64,000 nt of DNA. It comes from Nyssa sinensis (lineage: Eukaryota > Streptophyta > Magnoliopsida > Cornales > Nyssaceae). Both the position numbers and the translations under genes were made by a program. Below are positions 57,752-64,000 of the stretch, piece by piece (position 1 is the stretch's first letter; every line of letters begins with the position of its first letter). The stretch covers positions 30,946,740 to 31,010,739 of the forward strand of contig CM018051.1 of assembly GCA_008638375.1 (NCBI GenBank), in the 5' to 3' direction. The notes under the pieces were generated by a model. It was not told where the DNA came from, searched no databases, and saw nothing but the letters and a program-made list of their open reading frames with translations.

Positions 57752-59100
57752 AGTGAGGATAAGGGAAGGGAGGCACGAGGCGTGATCTAGGAAAGTTTAG
57801 AAATTTTTTTTTTTTAAAAAAAAAGGATAATGTTGAGGGAATCGGAAAAAAGAAAAAAAAAAACAAAAGAAATGTTTTGAGAGAGGGAGAGAGAAAGGCG
57901 CTGAAGGGGGCGGGGGGAGCAACTGATACATACATACCCATATGTAAAAGTGATAGAAAGCTAAAACAAAAAAAAAAAAAAAAGAAAGGGAGAGAAAGAA
58001 GCAGCAGCGGTGCTACGGTGGAACACCTTCGTGAAGAAACCGAAGATTGGGTCGGGATCGCGGGGATCGGAGCAGTGGGCGACGGAGTAGCGATGCGGTT
58101 GGGAGGTATTTCTGATACAGTGGACTGATGCGGAAGGCGGCGATGGAGGTGGTGATGACACTGAGCACGATTCGAAAGGCGATCGGCGTTGTAACCAGTG
58201 AAGAGATGCGGCTTTCGATTGTCCAGTTGAGAGAGAGACAGCGAAGAGATTTTCTATCAGGTTTGCTTCTTCTTCCATGTGCATACCTTCCGCATTCTCT
58301 CTCTCTAGAAGTTTTGAGGGTTTGCTGTATATGGTTTTGGGTATCTTGGGTTCTTTTGTGTTGCCGATTGATCGGCTGCAACGAGAACGAACGGGATTCT
58401 CTTTGGAATTTAAGAATCGGGTTTTCTCTTTGGACTTGAAGGATCAGTTTATGAGAAATTGGTACCATTGATGAGATCGAGGGTTGGGTGACAAAGGTGT
58501 GGAAGATGAAGACTAGGGTTGGAGTTTGAAAGCTGCTGAATGACTTGTTGCCTTTCAGTTACCACCACACGCCAAAGCAACCGGAATGCGTTTAGAGGGG
58601 CAAAGATTGTGGGGAGAGGTTTTTCTAATGTTGGATTCGTGGTCTTTTAGGGTTGACTGCTTTGGCATATGAGGAGGGCGATGTTACGGCTTACCAGATC
58701 TTTCTGTCCTGAATAACTTGTCTGACTCGAAATCTTCTGGTCCTTCTCTACGTCCACGACGATGGATTTGGGTTGTTTTATGGAGGGTGGATGAAGTTGG
58801 TTGAATATTACGTCGGATTGATTTGATTTCAATTTTCAAAAGATCCTTTATGGATTTATCAAATGGTTTATACTTTTATGGTGGGGCAGTTACTTTTTGA
58901 AGATGCCCGTGTTGGCCACTGGTATGGTTGGGCATTTGTGTTTTTCTGGTGGCCAGCTGATGAGCTCACATCTCTACCCGACCTTTGCCAATAGTTGTTG
59001 GTGTCTTGTTGCGAGAGGCCGACAGTGGTCATGCTTGGTGTTTTGGGATAAAGACATGCTCTCTGTAAGTTCTTCTCACTCCAATTCTTTATTCGTAACA
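57541..59100 (+). mobile_element. Probable Tekay-like LTR, right end unresolved
   Basis: It starts TGTAATACCCCGACCC and proceeds through a TA microsatellite (57706-57748) and a GA-rich block (57880-57900), the order seen in the solo LTRs at 22871 and 38563. Further right (58000-58700) it is more GC-rich and I see no clear match and no LTR end, so the limit is arbitrary. Some of this could be captured host sequence. Open frames of up to 103 codons (58128-58439) show no recognisable domain. Confidence 0.35.
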
Positions 59101-60753
59101 TTAGCAGCTATTGATATTGATAATTGAACTTTGAATTTATTATCATTAGTGATGTATGCAAGTGTTATGGCTTAGAAATATTTTGTATTTTATAAGTGTA
59201 ATGGAAAATCCAAGTATGCAAGTATGATAAATGGCCATGGATATTCTATACAAGTGTTCTCAGTTCGATTGGAACACCCAAAAAGTAGTAGTCGTCCAAT
59301 TAGAAAGCTTTTATTCTTGTATCAGTAAGATTAGAAAGATTTGATGTGAATTGAATTCTTGTTCCATGTTCCAAAAAGAATTCTTGTTTGATGTGAATTG
59401 TTAGTTGTTGTTGAATCTTAATGTATTTTAGTTTACACAAGCTATATTTATTAAATATAATAGTAGTATTTGTTTCATTGAACGACAAACAATGACAATA
59501 AAAATATTTCGTATTGGGATTATATTTAAGCGAGAAAAGCAATTACTTTAGGTTCCACTTACAAAGAAGGCTTCAAATAAATTTGTATAACTATATAGTA
59601 TAATACAATTAGAAGTCCAATAAAAAAAATAAAAAACACAAAACAAAAAAAAAAAGTTGAACCTATAGAATACAAATAGAATTAGAATTACAATACAAAA
59701 TTCATCATCATCTGAAATTTTTTTTTTAGTTCTACTAGAATTAGAATACAATTAAAATATCTATTATATGTACACACACGAAATAGATGGATTCTGCCTT
59801 CATATTTTATATATATATATATATATATATGTTCCTTATTTCTTATTTTAGTAAGAGATGGATTAGATGGATTCTACCTCTTTATATAATAAATATAAAT
59901 ATGAAAAAAAACTAAACAAATATTGGTGGTAATAAAAAAGATGGCATATACTTGGAGTCTAAGAAATATAGAATGATCAATTTCAATGACAATATATATA
60001 CAGACACATTATTATATTACAAAAAATAAAATACAAAAACAAAAGAACAAAGCATATAATCAATTGAAAAATCAAGGAAAACTTGATTACAAAAATAAGT
60101 GGATTAGGCATGTTATCAATTGAAAACAATATATTAGCAAAACTTGATTACAAAAATAATTTTGCATCTCCATAAAGAAAGAAGAATACATATTAAATAA
60201 TTTTTTTATAGTAATATTGAAAAAAAAATATTTAATAAAAGACCTCATTTAAAGTTGTTGCTTTGGGCTCCAAAACATCTCAAGTCAACTCTGATGGAGT
60301 AGTTTGGCTTGGTTGAATATGACTCAGTTGAACCTAATACAATTACTTGGCTTTGTTGAGTATGTAATTTTATTTTATTGATTTTTGCAAATAATTGGAA
60401 AATGTTTTGACATTAAAACACTCGCCTTTTTCAAAATTCAAATAATTTAAAGATGAAGACTTTTGCACAAAGAACTTTGGATAACTATTATATGAGGGTG
60501 TTATTACTAATGTACATATTACTCCTTTGACATATTGCAACATACTCCTGAAGAGATTGATGAAAGGAAACTATGGAAAATTGATATGTTGGCTTATTGC
60601 TATTATTTTTAGCATCTTCATTATGTAGTTTTAAATTTACTGTATCATCCAGATAGGGTAATAGAAAATAAGGGAGAATATCTAGTCTGCAAGGGTATGA
60701 AACTTATAAATACTAGTTATCTGTAATTTTTTTATTTATCTATCTTACACAAA
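59101..60753. other. AT-rich interior of the CACTA element
   Basis: Very AT-rich, with short TA (59805-59830) and A runs. No gene recognised. It may contain introns or upstream parts of the transposase-type gene. Confidence 0.45.
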
Positions 60754-61410
60754 ATGAGTCACTCAACTGGAAGAATGACCCATTGCCATGTTCGAGATAA
60801 GGTAAAATAAAATATTAAGTTGTAAGGGAATTTTAAGTTATTATATTTTGTACTTATACATATTTAATTTAATACAATGTTTACACTATCTTTTAATGTA
60901 GTTGAAGAAAGCTACTGGTAAGGAACCAGATCGAATTACTATGTTTATTCAGACACATACCAAGAAAAATGGTTAAATAGTTGACCAAACATCAACTGAT
61001 ACAATTGTATGTTTAATACATATTATGCACATGGAAAAATGTCATATTTGTATGAAAATGATGTTTATTATTTACTATATTCACTAACTATGAAAGTTTT
61101 GTAGGAAAAGTTCAACGAACAACTTTCACAGGTACCAGAATCTTCACAATCATTAGATTTTCGTGAGGAGGTTTTCTCCAATATCATGGGACCAGAAAGG
61201 CATGGTCGTGTGAGGACTTATGGCTTAGGTCCCACCCCATCTGTTTTATTTGCTCAGAAATGGGATGATGAGAATAGGAGAGACTCTGAGCATACGAAAG
61301 AAAAGTTAGATAAGATGCAGGGTATGTGTTATTTTTTCTAATATCATGATTTTGAAACTAAATATTAGCTTGTATAAACTAATTTATTTATTTATTTTGC
61401 ATTTTGTCAG
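60754..61410 (+). pseudogene. CACTA transposase-type gene fragment (Transposase_24-like)
   Basis: Three exons with GT-AG borders: 60754-60801 (MSHSTGRMTHCHVRDK), 60902-61006 (LKKATGKEPDRITMFIQTHT ... VDQTSTDTI) and 61105-61321 (EKFNEQLSQVPESSQSLDF ... GPERHGRVRTYGLGPTPSVLF, ending KEKLDKMQ). The text GKEP...HTKK...GPERxGRVRxYGLGPTP is the plant Transposase_24 (PF03004) domain found in the second ORF of CACTA elements. A TAA interrupts exon 2 (60974-60976, where relatives have Glu) and a stop follows shortly after exon 3. The main catalytic transposase (TNP2-type) is absent, so the element is not autonomous. Confidence 0.75.
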
Positions 61411-61890
61411 GTTAACGAGAATGAGTAAATGACATACTATTGTCTTTGATGTTGGGCTTCTCGTTGGATTGTTGTTTTTTATGGTGGGCTGTTGTTAATA
61501 TTGCTTGGAGTTGGAGTTCATTCTAATTAGCATGTTTTTTACTTATTTGAGACATTTTTTCAGGAATTTTTTTTCTTGGTTATTTGGTTGTTGATGATGT
61601 TGTATTTGTTACTTGTTTGATGACTATCTTACATGGATATTGGGAGATTATCTATCTTGAATTTTATTTGTATGGATATTAATTTGGATTTGAGTTGGTG
61701 ATGTCAAGTGAGATTTTAATTTGATTTTATATGAATGGATGAGTTTTGGTATAAGGCATCTTATGTGTGGATTGATGTACTGAGTGTTTAGTGCACTTAA
61801 TTAGTGAATATATTTAAAATTTGGCAGGAATAGGTTAAAATCATTTAAAAAAGTGATCATTCCTACGATTAAGAGTATATTAGCAGCAGA
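61411..61890 (+). other. 3' flank of the CACTA gene fragment
   Basis: T-rich, no open frame. It resembles a plant 3' UTR (repeated 'ttggatt', 'tatggatatt'). Confidence 0.4.
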
Positions 61891-62466
61891 TTTTTTGTCC
61901 ATATAAAAAACTACCACAAAAGATAAACGTCACAAGTTTTTTTGCAACGTTTAAAGAATTGTCACAAAATTAAATGCTTTTAGCGACGGTTGTAGAAGGT
62001 GAATTTTTTGCCACATTTTAGCGGTGTTAAAATAATTGTCAGAAACAATAAACGTCACAAATGTTTTTGCAGCGGTTGTAAAGTAGTCACAAAAATTTTT
62101 AGAATTGTGGCGTTTGTTAAATGCCATAAAGAAAAAGGCTTTAGCGGCGTTTATATAATGGTCACAAATGTTGCCTATTAATGGCGGCTTCGAAAGTGCC
62201 ACCAAATTAATGACAATTAGAAAAACGCCACTAAATGCATCATTTATACCCATATTTGTCAAACGACACTTTTTGTTTTAACGACAATCAATTCGCCACT
62301 AAAAATGCCACAAATAATCTGCTACATTTCTTGAAGTGCCGTAACAAAATTACGACGGAGGCATTAGCGTCAAAAAGATAAAACGCCACAAATGTAATTA
62401 ATGGTGGTTTTTAAACCCTTTAGCGGCGAATGTGAAACGTCGCGAAAGGCCTTTTTTCTTGTAGTG
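61891..62466 (+). repeat. 3' subterminal and terminal repeats of the CACTA element
   Basis: More than ten copies of the 'cgccac/gcggcg'-type motif in both orientations, for example 'tttagcggcgtttatataat' and 'aaaaacgccactaaatgc', then the 3' TIR ending GTAGTG at 62466. Confidence 0.75.
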
Positions 62467-63500
62467 AAACAATCAAACCAAGCTCGAGGAGCCTAGCGAA
62501 AACCATAAATAGCGTGTTTTAGTTTACAGACATGGTTAGGTTGACATGGATTGTGAAAACCATGGGGTTGTTCCATATAAATTGGTTCTGATAAATAACC
62601 ATGTAAGAAAGCATTCTTTACATCCAATTTAAGAATATCCCAATTCTGAGCAAGAGAAAATGAGAGTATAATATGTATAGTGACAGGTTTAACAATAGGA
62701 GAAAAAGTCTCAATGAAATCAATACCAGAAACTCGGTTGAAACCCTTTGCGAATAGTCGAGCTTTAAGTCGTTCGAGTGGCCCATCAGAGCGTACCTTGG
62801 TTTTATAAACCCACTTGCTTCCAATGATATTCATGGTTGAAGTCCGCGAAATGAGTTCCTACGTATCATTTTGATGAAGTGAAGAAAGCTCATCTTCCAT
62901 GGAAGTACGCCAACATGGATGTTTAAGTGTTGTTTCGAAACCTTTTGGTTTAGTTGGAACATCATGGGCAAATAGAGCATAATTGGAAACAAAATATTTT
63001 GGATTGGGTTTAGTGATGCCAAAGCGAGATCGAGTCATTATAGTTAAAGATGATGAAGTTGATGAGGCTGCCATTGTGGACTCAGGATTAGTGGTGGCTT
63101 TTAATGGACAAGTGCTTATTTCATTAGACGTGAGCTCCACATCAAGAGTACAATGGTATGTTGTTGTCATAGTGTCTACAAGTGAAGTATTCAAGAATGG
63201 ATTGCATTGTTCAACTTCTCTATTAGGGTGAACTGATGTAGTAAATTCAGAGACTGGCTGGTCAGTTTGATTAAGTAAATTACTGATGGACTGGGCTTGA
63301 ATCTCTCAATCTGGACTGGATTGGTTGTGCATATATGGGTTAGAACAAGTGAAAAAATGTTGATCAGGAGCATGTGATGATGTGAGCTCATTTTGATCTC
63401 CTAAAATTCAGTCATGAAAAGAAGTCAAGTCATGGATATCAACACTATTTAAGTGTAAAAAGCCTAGAGTTTTGAAGGGAAAAGTATTTTCATCAAAAAT
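62467..63500 (-). pseudogene. N-terminal RT and integrase-RT linker of copia element 2
   Basis: RT start: GSKWVYKTKVRSDGPLERLKA, LFAKGFNRVSGIDFIETFSP, ILKLDVKNAFLHGYLSEPIY, PNHVCKLKHAIYGF, then a stop directly before APRAWFD. The linker has the typical TRSRFGITKPNPKYF and CWRTSMEDELSSLHQN. Breaks include TAG in NDT*ELISR and at QAPR. Only a few lesions, so this element may be younger than copia 1. Confidence 0.8.
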
Positions 63501-64000
63501 CACATGTCGGGAAAGATAAACTCGACTCGTTGGAGTATAATCACACCTATAGCCCTTATAAAACTCATTGTATCCCAGAAATACACAAGGTAATGAACGA
63601 TGATCAAATTTATTTTTTGCATATTGTCGGAGATATGGAAAACATTTTGATCCAAATACTCAAAGTGACCCATAATCAGGTTTTCGGCCTATTAGTTTCT
63701 CCATTGGACTAACCATACCCAATACAGTAAATGGTTGCCTATTTATCAACCATGTGGCAGTCCCAAAAGCTTCAACCCAAAATATTTTTGAAAAAACATT
63801 ATTAAACCAAGCTCTGTGATATGATGATGCTTCATTTCTGCGATGCCATTTTGTTCTGATGTACCCGATGTTTAATTCCATGGTTTGAAAAATAAACAAG
63901 AAATTTGTTATCATCAAATTCTCCTCCACCATCAGCTTGAAAAATTTTGATCTCCTTTTCCAAATTGAGTTTTGATAAATTAATGATAATTCACAAAACA
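63501..64000 (-). pseudogene. Integrase of copia element 2 (partial, at window edge)
   Basis: FQADGGGEFDDNKF holds the second catalytic Asp, then FWVEAFGTATWLINRQP and LIGRKPDYGSL, the end of the core and start of the C-terminal part. A frameshift lies near 63840. The N-terminal part is outside the window. Confidence 0.75.

Larger units (their letters stand above)
57018..62466 (+). mobile_element. CACTA (En/Spm-type) DNA transposon in the RT of copia element 2
   Basis: It starts CACTACAACAGAATAGGGCT and ends GGCCTTTTTTCTTGTAGTG, imperfect terminal inverted repeats. The target duplication is aaa (57015-57017, 62467-62469), the 3 bp normal for CACTA elements. Subterminal repeats of the type 'aaacgccacaa'/'gcggcgtt' crowd both ends. 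A transposase-type gene remnant is at 60754-61410. It is 5.4 kb long; LTR sequence at 57450 onward is nested in it. Orientation is given by the gene remnant. Confidence 0.85.
55640..64000 (-). mobile_element. Ty1/copia retrotransposon 2 (runs off the window, split by a CACTA element)
   Basis: 3' LTR at 55640-55953, then on the minus strand RNase H, RT (interrupted at 57017/62467) and integrase up to the window edge. The sequence rejoined across the CACTA element reads APRAWFDCFSTFLLQEGF, standard copia RT. It is a different family from element 1 (different LTR, different RT text). The left flank ctctt (55635-55639) is the predicted target duplication; the right one is outside. Confidence 0.85.

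Noticed and set aside
58128..58439. 103-codon frame in the CACTA interior as a captured gene
   Set aside because: No recognisable domain and no conserved splice borders; kept only as a possibility in the finding on the CACTA element.

Overview
This window is nuclear DNA of a flowering plant, most likely a eudicot. The evidence is a plant-type pyruvate decarboxylase gene with GT-AG introns, plant lineages of LTR retrotransposon (Tat and Ogre types of Ty3/gypsy, Tekay-like long LTRs, two or more Ty1/copia families), an L1-type LINE and a CACTA transposon. I cannot name the species. Only one host gene is recognisable, and it is broken; at least 80 percent of the rest is nested mobile DNA.

Layout. 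1-5.2 kb: LTR wreckage. It holds a Tekay-like LTR on the minus strand (1-608), tandem repeats from the 3' end of an Ogre-like element, an Ogre-like LTR (1633-3439) followed by its primer-binding site, then reverse-strand LTR fragments. 5.7-8.0 kb: a pyruvate decarboxylase gene with TATA box and five exons; the middle of its coding region (about 150 codons) is deleted, leaving a frameshift. 8-12.7 kb: degenerate LTR-like sequence and a 5'-truncated copia element with an intact 3' LTR. 12.73-28.10 kb: Tat-like element copy 1 on the plus strand (target duplication gttaa), with a 3.6-kb solo LTR nested in it (duplication tgttg). 28.1-29.4 kb: AT-rich sequence without a gene. From 29.4 kb one LINE relic is cut three times: by Tat-like copy 2 on the minus strand (29778-43370, duplication gtacc), which itself contains a 3.4-kb solo LTR (duplication gtcct); by copia element 1 on the minus strand (43755-55199, duplication atacc), which contains a 5.3-kb Tekay-like LTR and a captured F-box gene fragment; and by copia element 2 on the minus strand (55640 to beyond the window end), whose reverse transcriptase is split by a CACTA transposon (57018-62466, duplication aaa).

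The most interesting content is in the two Tat-like copies. Between pol and the 3' LTR each carries two genes on the opposite strand: a two-exon gene with a putative gypsy-type transposon (Transposase_28-like) domain and a coiled coil, and a 110-codon ORF. Each antisense gene has its own TATA box, with an AACGGTT (MYB/MSA-like) element about 40 bp upstream, in both copies. The copies also share stop codons in integrase and the same LTR asymmetry (short 5' LTR, long 3' LTR), although their target duplications show they inserted independently. Everything coding in this window looks inactive in its present form, but the antisense module was evidently carried by a family that was mobile not long ago: about 27 differences per 565 bp between the LTRs of copy 1, counted by eye.
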